DNA of 64,000 nt from VRUE01 sp963703175 (GTDB lineage: Bacteria > Actinomycetota > Thermoleophilia > Solirubrobacterales > 70-9), in assembly GCA_963703175.1 (NCBI GenBank), contig OY969794.1, forward strand, positions 124,001 to 188,000, read 5' to 3'. Below, in pieces: positions 10,621 to 19,461 of the stretch. Position numbers and translations under genes: made by a program. The notes under the pieces are model-generated. The model saw nothing but the letters and a program-made list of their open reading frames with translations, made no database searches and was not told the origin of the DNA. Position 1 is the first letter of the stretch. The number at the start of each line of letters is the position of its first letter.

Positions 10621-10686
10621 GGCGGCCCTCCCCCATGTGCTCGGACGCGCTTCGCGCGCCCTCCGCTATGGGGGACCCCCGCCGCC
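10621..10686. terminator. Nested GC-rich hairpin between the MFS gene and recN
   Basis: The 153-nt gap holds a nested inverted repeat: GGCGGC (10621-10626) with GCCGCC (10681-10686), inside it CCCCCAT (10630-10636) with ATGGGGG (10668-10674), and inside that a GCGCGC-type hairpin around TTCG. It has no T-run. A transcription barrier or bidirectional terminator is the simplest reading. Confidence 0.5.
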
Positions 10687-10721
10687 GCGCCACCCGCGGG
10701 AGGGGCCACGGCAAGGGAGCG

Positions 10722-12245
10722 CTACGCCGGGACGGGCTCCGCGGCTTCGACCTCTGGTGAAGCTTGGACGAAGTCCGATGAGCGGACGAGGGCGAAGCCC
10801 AGGGCGGCGCCAACGAAGGAGAGGATTGCGCCGATCAGGAGGATCTCGTTGAAGCCGCTGACGAAGGCCACTTTTGCGGCGTGCACGACATCGGCCCGCT
10901 GGGACGGGGGTCCGAACGTGGCCGCTGCGCGCGAACCGCCGGATGAGACAGCCTCGGCGAGTCCAGGCGGCGCGTGGGGCAGCAGGCTGGAGAGCTTCGA
11001 ATCGACCTGGGACTGGAAGACCGCGCCGAGTGAGGCCACACCGGTAGCGATCCCGACCTGGCGGAAAGTCGTATTGATCCCCGACCCCATCCCCGCCTTG
11101 GCCGCCGGAACGACGGCAATTGCCGCCTGGCCGATATTGGGATTGACCGTACCGATGCCGATCCCGGCAATGAGGAAGCCGGGCAACAGCGCCGAGATCT
11201 CCGAGTCCGGCTTGAGCCCGTGCATCAGCATCAGCCCGACACCAACCAGGCCAAGGCCGACGCCGAGCAAGATGCGGATCGGAACCCGGTTGGAAAGCTT
11301 GCCCGAGATCGGCGCGACAGCGAAGGAGAGAACGGTCAGCGGCAGAAACCGCAAGCCGGTCTCCAAGGGCGAGAAGTTAAGAACCCCCTGCATATAGATC
11401 GTCAGGTAGAGGAACATCGCGAACATCCCCGCCGAGAGGCCGAAGGCGACCGCGGAGACCCCGTTAAAGGCGGGTTTGCGGAAGAGGCTGAGATCGAGCA
11501 TTGGGTGAGCGCTACGCGCCTCTATTGCGATGAAGGTGAGTAGTAGGGCCGCCGAGCTGGCGAGTGAGGCGACGATCGTCGCGCTGCCCCAGCCCTCGGG
11601 GTTGCCGCGGATCAATCCGAAGATGAGCAGGAAGAGGCCACCGGAGAAGGCGGCCAAGCCCGGCAGGTCGATCCGCTCCGGGTCCTGAGCGGCGACGTTG
11701 GCGAGTCGCACCTCGGTCAATACGACGGCCAGGACGCCGATCGGAATGTTGACGAAAAAGATCCACTCCCAGCCGAGGTGCTCGGTGATCAGACCGCCGA
11801 CCAGTGGGCCGATCGCGACGGCGCCGCCGACGGTCGCACCCCAGACGCCAAACGCGGTCGCCCGGTCTTTACCGTGAAACTCCTGGCCGATCAGAGCAAG
11901 CGACGTCGCGAACATCGCCGCGCCGCCGATCCCCTGCAGTCCGCGCGCCAGGTTGAGCAGCGTCGGATCGCCGGCGATCCCGCAGAGGAACGAGGCGAAG
12001 GTGAAAATGCCGAGGCCGAGCGAGAAGACGCGGCGGCGACCCAGGCGGTCGCCCAACGACCCCGCCGTGAGCAGAAAGACGGCGAGCATCAGCGAGTAGG
12101 CGTCTACCACCCACTGCAAGCTGGAGAGGCTGGCTCCCAGATCGCGCTGGATATCGGGCAGGGCGACATTTACGACCGTGATGTCCAGCAACAACATGAA
12201 CGTCGCGATCGAACTTAGGAGGAGAGTCCACCATTTGCGCTCCAT
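10722..12245 (-). CDS. MFS drug exporter, DHA2 (EmrB/QacA) family, 14 TM
   Basis: 507-aa integral membrane transporter, probably a drug/proton antiporter. The first helices carry the family motif LLDITVVNVALPDIQRDL (motif D1), then WVVDAYSLMLA and the A-loop GSLGDRLGRRRVF. Motif C follows in helix 5 (GPLVGGLITEHLGWEWIFFVNIP). Length and hydrophobic pattern fit 14 helices. It starts at ATG 12245, just after nadK, on the same strand. No local regulator is adjacent, so the substrate cannot be named. It interrupts the otherwise conserved nadK-recN neighbourhood. Confidence 0.93.
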   Translation of the reverse strand: MERKWWTLLLSSIATFMLLLDITVVNVALPDIQRDLGASLSSLQWVVDAYSLMLAVFLLTAGSLGDRLGRRRVFSLGLGIFTFASFLCGIAGDPTLLNLARGLQGIGGAAMFATSLALIGQEFHGKDRATAFGVWGATVGGAVAIGPLVGGLITEHLGWEWIFFVNIPIGVLAVVLTEVRLANVAAQDPERIDLPGLAAFSGGLFLLIFGLIRGNPEGWGSATIVASLASSAALLLTFIAIEARSAHPMLDLSLFRKPAFNGVSAVAFGLSAGMFAMFLYLTIYMQGVLNFSPLETGLRFLPLTVLSFAVAPISGKLSNRVPIRILLGVGLGLVGVGLMLMHGLKPDSEISALLPGFLIAGIGIGTVNPNIGQAAIAVVPAAKAGMGSGINTTFRQVGIATGVASLGAVFQSQVDSKLSSLLPHAPPGLAEAVSSGGSRAAATFGPPSQRADVVHAAKVAFVSGFNEILLIGAILSFVGAALGFALVRSSDFVQASPEVEAAEPVPA

Positions 12246-12286
12246 CGGCGGAACCCTAGAGAACTGCCTATCCCGGCCCGCGAAAT

Positions 12287-13138
12287 TCAGACAGCTAAAT
12301 GACCGAACTTCTCGCGTATTCGCTGGTAGAAGCTCGTTCCCGGCAGCTGCGCGAGCCGGCCGACTCCCTCGGCAAAGCCGACCTCCAGCGCCGCCCCCGA
12401 CTCAAGCGTGCCAGCGTGTTCGCCGTCGATCGCGACGTCGACCGGCTCCCGGCCCCCGGCGTTACCTACGTGGAGTATGTCGCCCGGAGCGACGACCAAC
12501 GCCCGCGCAGTCAGCGAGTGCGGTGCAACGTAAGAAACCACGTAGCCCTTTACACCCCAAGCCAGGATCGGCCCCTGGTTGGCGAGGTTGTAGCCGGTCG
12601 AACCCACCGGGGTCGCAGCGACAAGTCCATCGCAGCGGACATGCCCAACCTCCTCATCGGCGATCTTGTAGCTCAGCTCGGCAACCCGCTCATGCGGGCG
12701 ACGAATAAAGCTGACGTCGTTGAGGGCGACCCGCGGCGAGCCCGCTACCTCGACCATTAGGCCTGGCAAATCGATCGCCTCGGTCTCGCCAGCGAAAGCT
12801 CGTCGGATTCCGTCCTCCGCCTCATCGCGCTCGACTGCGGCTAGAAAGCCGACCGTGCCGAAGTTGACGCCGAAGACCGGCACGCCACTGTGGGCAAAAT
12901 GACGAAGCGCATAGAGGATCGAGCCATCGCCACCGAGCACCAGACAGAGGTCAGCCTGGTGTGGCAGCTCCTCTACTACCTCAATGTGGTCGGCGGCAGC
13001 ACCGTGCTTAGCGAGCTCGCCGGCGGTAGCAACCAGCCGCCAGCCAGCCTCGCGGGCAGCAGCGATCGCCACCCCCACCGCGTCGGTAGTCGCTGGCGGG
13101 TGCCCATGGGTGACCAGGGCAGCAACTCGGTCGCTCAT
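12287..13138 (-). CDS. nadK: NAD kinase
   Basis: Phosphorylates NAD to NADP. The start is placed at ATG 13138 (MSDRVAALVTHG), giving 283 aa; that ATG overlaps the tlyA stop as ATGA, which is the pattern used throughout this cluster, so a longer upstream start is unlikely. Visible motifs are LVLGGDGSILYALR (GGDG, near residue 70), LNDVSFIRR (the NE/D motif) and ATPVGSTGYNLANQGP. The tlyA-nadK-recN order is conserved with mycobacteria. Confidence 0.95.
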   Translation of the reverse strand: MSDRVAALVTHGHPPATTDAVGVAIAAAREAGWRLVATAGELAKHGAAADHIEVVEELPHQADLCLVLGGDGSILYALRHFAHSGVPVFGVNFGTVGFLAAVERDEAEDGIRRAFAGETEAIDLPGLMVEVAGSPRVALNDVSFIRRPHERVAELSYKIADEEVGHVRCDGLVAATPVGSTGYNLANQGPILAWGVKGYVVSYVAPHSLTARALVVAPGDILHVGNAGGREPVDVAIDGEHAGTLESGAALEVGFAEGVGRLAQLPGTSFYQRIREKFGHLAV

Positions 13139-13929
13139 GGATCGACCTCGCGGACGGCTGCCTCGAGGTCCACTAGAGACTCCCCATCTCCCCCGCACCA
13201 GACAAAGGTCTCGCGATTGCCCTTAGGGCCGGGCAGGCCGGATGAGGCAAACCCCCGCACCGGCAGGCCGAGCTCGCCGGCGGAGTGCGCCACGGACAAG
13301 ATCGCCTCGTGGCGATCGGCAGCGTCGCGGACGACGCCCTTGCGGACCCGCTCGCGGCCAAGCTCGAACTGGGGCTTGACCATTGCCAGGACCTCACCGC
13401 CGGGAGCCAGACAGTCGGCGACGGCCGGCAACACCTTGGTCAGCGAGATGAAGGAGACGTCAACAGTCGCCAGATCTGGCCTGAAAGGCAGGTCGGCCGG
13501 TGAAAGTGCACGGGCGTTGAGGCGCTCAATCACGGTCACGCGACGATCCTCGCGCATGCGCAGGTCAATTTGCCCGTAGGCGACATCGAGCGCCACAACG
13601 CGAGCGGCACCGCGCTGCAGCAGGCAGTCCGTAAAGCCGCCAGTCGAAGCGCCCGTATCCAGGCAGTCGCGGCCGGTGACATCGATGCCTAGAGCCTCAA
13701 TCGCGTTGTCGAGCTTGATCCCGCCCCGGGAGACAAAGCGTGGGCTCTGCTCGAGGCGAAAATCGGCCTCGGGGTCGACCAACTGGCTGGGGCGCAGCGC
13801 AACCGGGCCGTCCGCGCCGACCCGAACCTCGCCGGCCCGAACCGCGCCAGCGGCAGCTGAGCGCGACGGAAACAGGCCTCGCTCGGCCAAAACAGCGTCT
13901 ATCCGCGCTTTAGATCCGGTCCGCGCCAC
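13135..13929 (-). CDS. tlyA: TlyA-family 16S/23S rRNA 2'-O-methyltransferase (hemolysin-like name)
   Basis: N-terminal S4 RNA-binding domain (about residues 4-60: SKARIDAVLAERGLFPSRSA) followed by an FtsJ-like methyltransferase fold. The SAM-binding stretch is CLDTGASTGGFTDCLLQRGA, preceded by YVSRGG-like FVSRGGIKLDNAIE. In mycobacteria TlyA methylates 16S C1409 and 23S C1920 and is needed for capreomycin susceptibility. The start is uncertain: GTG at 13929 matches the family start; a TTG at 13959 would add ten residues. Neither has a clear ribosome-binding site. It is the first gene of the nadK-recN cluster. Confidence 0.9.
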   Translation of the reverse strand: MARTGSKARIDAVLAERGLFPSRSAAAGAVRAGEVRVGADGPVALRPSQLVDPEADFRLEQSPRFVSRGGIKLDNAIEALGIDVTGRDCLDTGASTGGFTDCLLQRGAARVVALDVAYGQIDLRMREDRRVTVIERLNARALSPADLPFRPDLATVDVSFISLTKVLPAVADCLAPGGEVLAMVKPQFELGRERVRKGVVRDAADRHEAILSVAHSAGELGLPVRGFASSGLPGPKGNRETFVWCGGDGESLVDLEAAVREVDP

Positions 13930-14273
13930 GCAGGAACGGTACAGCCGCCGATCCAGCAATCCATAAGAAGCTCTTGCCAGATGTTTAGCGACACCTTAGA
14001 ATTGGGTAGAAGAATCACTTCGCAGGCGTGGCCAGGCCTCCGAGGAGCTCTGTGACTCGCCTCACACACAAATCGCACGTATGTTCGTACTCTGATTCAA
14101 GGATTTACGAGAGAGGAACGATAAAGGGCTTACAAACTTCCTGGTTGGGCCTGGCGCCGCTCATATGGCAGTTGACTCCCATCGACTTGCCCCGCGGCAC
14201 ATAAGGGCCCACCTACCTCCCACGGATCCACATATATAGAGATACATATCTCTCCTCCCTGTAGTAACCCCAG
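13930..14273. other. Intergenic region between tlyA and the next plus-strand gene
   Basis: About 400 nt separate tlyA from the gene at 14330. I see no convincing coding sequence; short minus-strand frames here are not supported by start sites or composition. The region contains the first copy of a conserved noncoding repeat (14230-14278) and ends in a hairpin followed by four T on the plus strand, which suggests a small plus-strand RNA ending near 14304. Confidence 0.5.
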
Positions 14274-14278
14274 AAACG
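14230..14278 (+). repeat. Noncoding repeat, copy 1
   Basis: A 49-nt block that aligns without gaps to 20652-20700 with 41 identities; the last 23 positions (TCCCTGTAGTAACCCC then AGAAACG) are identical. It contains a small hairpin, AGAGATA-CA-TATCTCT. The second copy has a stop codon in the only shared frame, so it is not protein-coding. Homology continues weakly upstream (CATA...GGA.CC). The orientation of transcription is inferred from the terminator that follows copy 1. Confidence 0.7.
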
Positions 14279-14304
14279 CCTCGCCTCCCCGGCGGGGCGT
14301 TTTC
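14274..14304 (+). terminator. Rho-independent terminator after noncoding repeat 1
   Basis: AAACGCCTCGCC (14274-14285) pairs over 12 positions, one of them G-U, with GGCGGGGCGTTT (14291-14302) across a five-base loop and runs into TTTTCT. It overlaps the last bases of the conserved repeat, so the repeat would be the 3' part of a short RNA. Confidence 0.65.
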
Positions 14305-14317
14305 TGTTGGGCTGGAC

Positions 14318-14323
14318 GATAAT
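14318..14323 (+). promoter_or_regulatory. -10 box for a leaderless gene
   Basis: GATAAT ends 6 nt before the GTG start codon at 14330, placing the transcription start on or next to the start codon. No -35 consensus is visible and there is no Shine-Dalgarno sequence. The same geometry occurs at 19833 and 60784. Confidence 0.45.
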
Positions 14324-14329
14324 TCTGGC

Positions 14330-14860
14330 GTGACGCGCAAGCGGGGACTGATCGCGTCTGGGATCGCAACGTTGGCCCTACTCCTTGCCATGTCTCCGTC
14401 AGATCAGCGGATGCAGGACACGGGCGGACCCGGAATCGTCCCCTTCGAGCTGACGGGCGGTCAGGACCGCGCCCGCGAGATCCTCTCTGAATGGGGTGAG
14501 AACGGTCAAGATGCGGCCCGTGAGTCGCTGTGGATCGATTTCGGCTTCCTGCTCGCCTACGGCACCTTCCTCACGCTCGCCCTCGCCGCGGTTCGCGATC
14601 TCGCCAGGAACCGAGGCTGGCGTCGTCTTGCGGCGACCGGCGGTGTTGTCGTCTCGTTTGGTGTCCTCGGGGCCGCCTTTGACGCACTCGAGAACATCTG
14701 CCTCCTACTGACCCTCGACAGCGCCGGCGCAGCGCTTCCCCTTCTGGCGACGATCTTCGCCGCCTGTAAGTTCATTCTCCTCGCGACGGCAATCGCCTAC
14801 CTGATCGCCGGCCTGGCGATGCGGCTGGGCAGTCGCGGTCCGGCAGCGCGAACCTCGTAA
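14330..14860 (+). CDS. Predicted membrane protein, four TM segments
   Basis: 176-aa protein of unknown function. It has an N-terminal helix (residues about 7-23, LIASGIATLALLLAM), an extracytoplasmic stretch of about 45 residues, then three helices (about 60-80, 97-122 and 132-160) separated by a short basic loop (RDLARNRGWRR). The GTG start is placed by a -10 box 6 nt upstream, implying leaderless translation. No ribosome-binding site is present. It stands alone between convergent neighbours, and I recognise no family. Confidence 0.7.
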   Translation: MTRKRGLIASGIATLALLLAMSPSDQRMQDTGGPGIVPFELTGGQDRAREILSEWGENGQDAARESLWIDFGFLLAYGTFLTLALAAVRDLARNRGWRRLAATGGVVVSFGVLGAAFDALENICLLLTLDSAGAALPLLATIFAACKFILLATAIAYLIAGLAMRLGSRGPAARTS

Positions 14861-14929
14861 CGGCCCCGCTACCAACCCGGATCCCCACTCGCCTGTACTG
14901 CTGACGAGTGGGGCTGGGTCAGGGCTTGG

Positions 14930-15511
14930 TCAGCCGATTCCGTATGTGCCGTTGTTCGCCCCTTCGATCGTCAGCGAGCCGAACGTTCTGTATTTCTGTA
15001 CTTCGCCTTCGAGTATTTTGCCGTCGAAAGCGAGTACAGAGATTTCGGTGCTGCTCGGTTCGAGCGTCACTGTCATGCTCGCGATCGTTTTGTCGAGTTC
15101 GGGTTCTTTACATGAAGCGCCTTTGAAAGTGTGCTTGGTGCGCCAGTTTGTGACCGTCAGATCGGTTGCGTTGACATCAACGGTCCAGGGCAGCCCTTTC
15201 CCTTCGCCGACGTTGAGTTCGCATTTTTGGGTGGCAAAGCTGCCAAAAGCCCCCGAGCATTTTTCGATTTTAAATTTGGTGATTTTCCCGGTGCTCCCTC
15301 CTTCGGTGGTGAGGGTGGCGTGTATTTCGCATGACATGCCGTTGCCTGCGGTCGTTTCGAATACTTCGCCGCCGTGCATTGTGAGTTCGACAAATTTGTT
15401 GACATTCGTCCCGTGGTCTTTCCATACCGCAGCCAAGGCCAGAGCCGGAACCGCGAGTACGACAAAGACAGCGACCACACCAGCGAGCAGCAACCTTTTG
15501 TTGCTTTTCAT
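14930..15511 (-). CDS. Secreted protein of unknown function
   Basis: 193-aa protein with a clear signal peptide (MKSNKRLLLAGVVAVFVVLA, cleavage near ALALA-AVW at residue 27). The start at ATG 15511 is preferred over one at 15583 because GTGGGAGAG lies directly upstream. The mature part is beta-rich, Thr/Gly/Lys-rich, with four cysteines able to form disulfides (SCEIHA, EKCSGA, QKCELN, SCKEPE). GC content is visibly lower than that of the housekeeping genes nearby. I recognise it only as a type of small exported protein common in this lineage. Confidence 0.75.
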   Translation of the reverse strand: MKSNKRLLLAGVVAVFVVLAVPALALAAVWKDHGTNVNKFVELTMHGGEVFETTAGNGMSCEIHATLTTEGGSTGKITKFKIEKCSGAFGSFATQKCELNVGEGKGLPWTVDVNATDLTVTNWRTKHTFKGASCKEPELDKTIASMTVTLEPSSTEISVLAFDGKILEGEVQKYRTFGSLTIEGANNGTYGIG

Positions 15512-15606
15512 CTCTCCCACTTCCTTTGCTTGAATGACTGTACCTGCCAAGACGCTTCTGCGAAAAGGCAGCCTTTTAGACAAGCAGTGGATTATAGTCA
15601 GATATT

Positions 15607-16674
15607 TTAGTGCAATCTGAAGACCACCGGCACGGAGGCTGCTTCCGGAGAACCGCCGGTCGGCATAAAGGTCACAACCACTTTGACGCGTAGCTTGCGG
15701 CCCTTGCGCAAGACCGCACGAACCCGCGGAGTGGGCCTCAAGTGAATCGTCACCGTCTTTGCTGAAGCGACGGGAACAGTGATCGGCTCGATTGCCTTGC
15801 GGAGCATCCCACTCGTACCCGCAGCGGTAGCGCCGACTGAGACCGGAGCGCCTTTCGCCCTCAATAAGCCGGGCCCCGAGACTCGGACGCGCAAAGTCGC
15901 TATCCCCTTGCGCCTGTATGCCCTTAGCTTGTCGAAGCTGAACAGAATGGGGCCGCGCTTTGAGCCCTCAGACCCGGATTCCCCTGGCGCAGTCGTCGAG
16001 ATCGAGACAGCATCGACCCCAGCGTTGAAGACTTCATCGGTCGCAGCGACGGCAATTCGAAGGCGCACCGTCTGACCGGCGAAGGGACTTAGATTCGCGG
16101 CCAACTTGGTCGGCGCCATTTCCTGCGGACCATGGCGTTTGGTCGCAAACACCGGACGAAGGATGTCGGCCGGATCGACCGATTCGAGCGGCGCCTCGGG
16201 CTTCATCACGTCGATCCGGAATTGCTGGTTTGATTGCACTTCACCGTTCAGCGCAGTCAGGACCTGGTCGTCGACCGACAAAGTCGCCGGGGTCGGCACC
16301 ACGAGGGGATCATAAGAGTCGTAATAGGCCAGCAGGCTGAGCTGGTGGCTGAAACCCGCCTCCAAGGCGATGTCTTGGTAGAGGATCAGCGTATCGGGGT
16401 TGGCCTCGTCCGAAGTCGCAGCGTAGAGACCCTGCGGAGGAGCCTGCACGGGATCGGCGGGCGTGGGCCTTTTGCTTCCAATCGGGGCGGCAGTACCGGT
16501 GTATGCAAACCAGTTGCCCGCCTGGGTCGCTTGTTGCACCTGCCACCCGTTCAGCGTCCCGGACTCGAAATTGCCGTTTACGACTTTTGCCGCTTCGGCG
16601 GCCGTCGGCGCCAGAACAGTTAAGAGAACGGCGACGAGAAGAGTCGCCCCTCCGATCTGGGCTCGCCATCCCAT
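15607..16674 (-). CDS. Secreted protein with a carbohydrate-binding-like N-terminal domain
   Basis: 355-aa exported protein. Residues 1-29 are a signal peptide (LLVAVLLTVLAPTAAEA). The mature N-terminus begins VVNGNFESGTLNGWQV, the typical opening of CBM-like/galactose-binding jelly-roll domains, running to about residue 215. A second beta domain (about 240-355, rich in Arg, Val and Thr) follows. It starts 2 nt after the stop of the beta-helix gene, so the two are cotranscribed and may act together at the cell surface. The ligand is unknown. Confidence 0.75.
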   Translation of the reverse strand: MGWRAQIGGATLLVAVLLTVLAPTAAEAAKVVNGNFESGTLNGWQVQQATQAGNWFAYTGTAAPIGSKRPTPADPVQAPPQGLYAATSDEANPDTLILYQDIALEAGFSHQLSLLAYYDSYDPLVVPTPATLSVDDQVLTALNGEVQSNQQFRIDVMKPEAPLESVDPADILRPVFATKRHGPQEMAPTKLAANLSPFAGQTVRLRIAVAATDEVFNAGVDAVSISTTAPGESGSEGSKRGPILFSFDKLRAYRRKGIATLRVRVSGPGLLRAKGAPVSVGATAAGTSGMLRKAIEPITVPVASAKTVTIHLRPTPRVRAVLRKGRKLRVKVVVTFMPTGGSPEAASVPVVFRLH

Positions 16675-16676
16675 GC

Positions 16677-18977
16677 TCAGCCGGAAATCGCGAACTTCTT
16701 CTTCGCGGGACTCAGATCGACGCGCCCGGCTGGGTCAATCGCGCGCACCCAGAAGACGTGCTTGCCAGGCTCCAAGCCCATATACATCTTCGGCGACTTG
16801 CAGAGATCGAACGGCTTGCCGTCGAGCCTGCAGAGGAAAGTCGAACCAACTTGGTTGGACTTGAACACGAAGCGGGCGGTGTGATTGCGAGACCCTCCCC
16901 TCAAAATCTTCGTCTGGGGCCGGAGCCGCGCTATTTCATTCTCGAGCGAGCCGGGAGCCCCGCTTCCAAAGATCCCGCTGGCGCTCTCTCCGGGCGTGCT
17001 TTCCGATCCGGGGGTCGTCGCAATGGCGAGCTCCGACGTCCCGCCGAATTCATTCGTCTGCGTGGCAGCAATAACAGTTCCGGCCGGAATTGCGCTGCCG
17101 TAAGCGACTTCCCAGTTGCCATTTTTATCGGCGATCGCTTCGCCGAGAAAAGACTCGAGCTCCCCGGCCGCGGCGCTCTGCTTGCGGAATACCCGCACCT
17201 TGGCGCCAACTTCGGCACCGCCGCCGGCACTAACTTGGGCCGCGGTAAGGATTTCGGGTGGCTCTATACCGTCATTGGGACCAAATTCGGTGCTGGGAGA
17301 GACAGCAACCAAATCAATGAAAAGGCCGCCGTTAGCAATGCCCGCGTTGCGAGCAACTTCATTCCTGGTTTTTTCGAGGCTGGAGATCTCGATCGCGGCG
17401 CCACCGCTGCCGCTGATGAAGTTCTCGTCTTCGGTCGTATCCCCACCGACCAGGTTTCCGCTCACGCGGAATTCAGGCGGGGTGCCCTGAATCCGGATCC
17501 CGGCACCACCGACCCCGAAGATCTTGTTGCCGAGGATCTCGTTGAGATTATTTTCGACCAGGACGCCGTTGGCGCCGGAGTCTTCGACCAAATTTCCTTC
17601 GATCACGTTGCCGTATTCGCTGGATTCAAAAGTCTTGATCCCGATCCGGGCGCCGAACACCCGATTGTCGAAGATCCAGGCCCCCTGACCCTGTTGAGAG
17701 ATCGCAACGCCCCCTTCCATCCCGATCTCGTTGCCAACGATCTCGGCTTCGACCGCTGGGCTCGGAAGTTCGGTGGAGTCGACGACGATGCCATCGTCGG
17801 GCGAAGCTAGGGTGCCCGTTCCAGTCGCGTCGGTCCCGATCAGATTGCCGCGGACGGAGAGGTCACCCGCAGCCGGGCCGGCAAGGACACCGACGCTGCC
17901 GCCGTTGATGCGGTTGGTCTCGCCCCGTGCGGGGCCGCCGACGACCGTGTGCGCCGCTTTGCCGACCCTGACAGCCGCGCCGGCGTTAGGGATGGCCGCC
18001 GTTCCGTCCGCGTTGAGGCCGATGTAGTTGCCGGCGATGACAGTTGATACCGCGGGGGCCTCAGGTTCCCCGTCCCCCTGCAGGTCGATCCCACTCGAAG
18101 CCGAGCCGGAGATCACATTGCAGCCTTCATCGCATTGAGCGCTTGCCGCGGCGGCCGGGCTCACCCTGGTGCCGATTGAGGTTCCGAGCGCTTCGGGACC
18201 TCCTTCTGAGATCGAGGTGACCTCGATGTCCCCGCCGTTCGGTGCCCCGGTAACGCCGTCTGGCCGCACCCCGAAGTAGTTGCCAAAAACCTTGACATTG
18301 CTGGCGCCGTGGATATCGAGACCGTCGTTTGCGTTGCCGGCAAAGACATTCCCCTGACCGAGCCCTTCCCCACCAACGAGACTGCGGTTCGATCCGGGAC
18401 CAACCAGAACCCCGGTCTGGTTGCCGGCGAGGCTGCCATCAAGCGCGACGCCGAACCAGCTTTCTTGGATTTTGGTGCCCGGAGAGCCTTCCAGGCTAAT
18501 GGCCGTCTGCGCCCCAGTAATGGCCAGGCCCAAGATTTCGACCCCTTCGGCATTAGCAATGACCAGCACCGGTTTGTCACTCGTGCCAGCGACACCGACA
18601 CATGGCCCGAAGACTTCGGCCTCGGTCTCGCAGGCGCGTCCATTGATGAACGCCGGAACGGTCACGGGGGGCAGACTTTTGCCCAACGTGATCGTAGTAG
18701 CGGCTTGCCCTTCGAAGACTTCTTCCTTGAAGTCGATCCTGGTGAATTCTCCCAGGCTGTCCCCCTCTTCGATCGCGGCGCGCAGCGTGCATTCACCCCC
18801 CGCCGTCAAACAGCTTTCGTCGCTGGGCATGGCGTCGACGCCATCGGCCGTGCTGTCAACGGTGAATTCCGAGGCGCCAGCCGCGGGGGCCAAGAGAAGC
18901 ACGCAGGCAAGCAGGAGCAGGGCCGCGACAACAGCCACCCCACCTCCCTGTCTGCCACCTTCCATGCTGACCGACAC
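16677..18977 (-). CDS. Secreted right-handed beta-helix protein with CSLREA-type N-terminus
   Basis: 766-aa exported protein. After a signal segment (about residues 12-35) comes FTVDSTADGVDAMPSDESCL and ECTLRAAIEE, the CSLREA-type start seen on secreted beta-helix proteins. Residues about 130-560 contain many parallel beta-helix rungs of the form I-x-G-N-x-I-G (for example VIAGNYIGLNADGTA and VRGNLIGTDATGTG). The last ~80 residues form an Ig-like module (FLCRLDGKPFDLC, GKHVFWVRAIDPAG). It is likely a surface or matrix protein. The first gene of a two-gene unit with the CBM-like protein. Confidence 0.85.
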   Translation of the reverse strand: MSVSMEGGRQGGGVAVVAALLLLACVLLLAPAAGASEFTVDSTADGVDAMPSDESCLTAGGECTLRAAIEEGDSLGEFTRIDFKEEVFEGQAATTITLGKSLPPVTVPAFINGRACETEAEVFGPCVGVAGTSDKPVLVIANAEGVEILGLAITGAQTAISLEGSPGTKIQESWFGVALDGSLAGNQTGVLVGPGSNRSLVGGEGLGQGNVFAGNANDGLDIHGASNVKVFGNYFGVRPDGVTGAPNGGDIEVTSISEGGPEALGTSIGTRVSPAAAASAQCDEGCNVISGSASSGIDLQGDGEPEAPAVSTVIAGNYIGLNADGTAAIPNAGAAVRVGKAAHTVVGGPARGETNRINGGSVGVLAGPAAGDLSVRGNLIGTDATGTGTLASPDDGIVVDSTELPSPAVEAEIVGNEIGMEGGVAISQQGQGAWIFDNRVFGARIGIKTFESSEYGNVIEGNLVEDSGANGVLVENNLNEILGNKIFGVGGAGIRIQGTPPEFRVSGNLVGGDTTEDENFISGSGGAAIEISSLEKTRNEVARNAGIANGGLFIDLVAVSPSTEFGPNDGIEPPEILTAAQVSAGGGAEVGAKVRVFRKQSAAAGELESFLGEAIADKNGNWEVAYGSAIPAGTVIAATQTNEFGGTSELAIATTPGSESTPGESASGIFGSGAPGSLENEIARLRPQTKILRGGSRNHTARFVFKSNQVGSTFLCRLDGKPFDLCKSPKMYMGLEPGKHVFWVRAIDPAGRVDLSPAKKKFAISG

Positions 18978-19096
18978 GACGCAACCCTAACCGCCGTTTA
19001 TTTGATACGCAAGTGTTTTTGTTCAATCGAGGTTGCTATTGCAGCAGTTCACCAACGTCTCTAGAGTGATGCCGCAAACTTCAACCGGAGGTCGCC

Positions 19097-19447
19097 ATGG
19101 CAGCCCGTCATTCCGCTCTGCTCATCGTCGTTGTTGCCGCGCTGCTGCTGCCCGCCGTCCCGGCAGCCGGCGCGAGCCACTCGACCACGATTGTCGTCAG
19201 TCTCAAATTTCCCGCCTTTCATGGCACGCTCAAGTCCGGCAAGAGCGCCTGCGCGGTGGGCCGGACGGTCAAGCTCTACCGCGAGAAGTCGGGACCGGAC
19301 ACGCTCCTGGGCACCGATAAGAGCAATGCCAAGACCAAGTGGTCGATCCCGATCGGCAAAAGGCTGACCTCCGGCTCCTACTACGCCAAGGCCCCAGCCA
19401 AGGGCAGCTGTAAGCCGGCGAAATCGAAAGTGCTTTCGATCGATTAG
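19097..19447 (+). CDS. Small secreted protein
   Basis: 116-aa protein with a strong signal peptide (SALLIVVVAALLLPAVPAAGA, cleaved near residue 27) and a basic, beta-rich mature domain of about 90 residues. The mature part has two cysteines (SACAVG and GSCKPA). ACCGGAGG lies 6 nt before the ATG, a good ribosome-binding site. It is divergent from the beta-helix gene, with a 119-nt AT-richer spacer that must hold both promoters. The mature part resembles the repeated beta modules of larger surface proteins in this lineage; no function can be assigned. Confidence 0.75.
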   Translation: MAARHSALLIVVVAALLLPAVPAAGASHSTTIVVSLKFPAFHGTLKSGKSACAVGRTVKLYREKSGPDTLLGTDKSNAKTKWSIPIGKRLTSGSYYAKAPAKGSCKPAKSKVLSID

Positions 19448-19461
19448 AGCGCTAGGCCCTC

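Noticed and set aside
14130..14391. Two overlapping minus-strand reading frames upstream of tlyA that might encode a leader peptide
   Set aside because: The related repeat at 20652 has an in-frame stop, and the frames lack a conserved sequence. The repeat behaves as noncoding.
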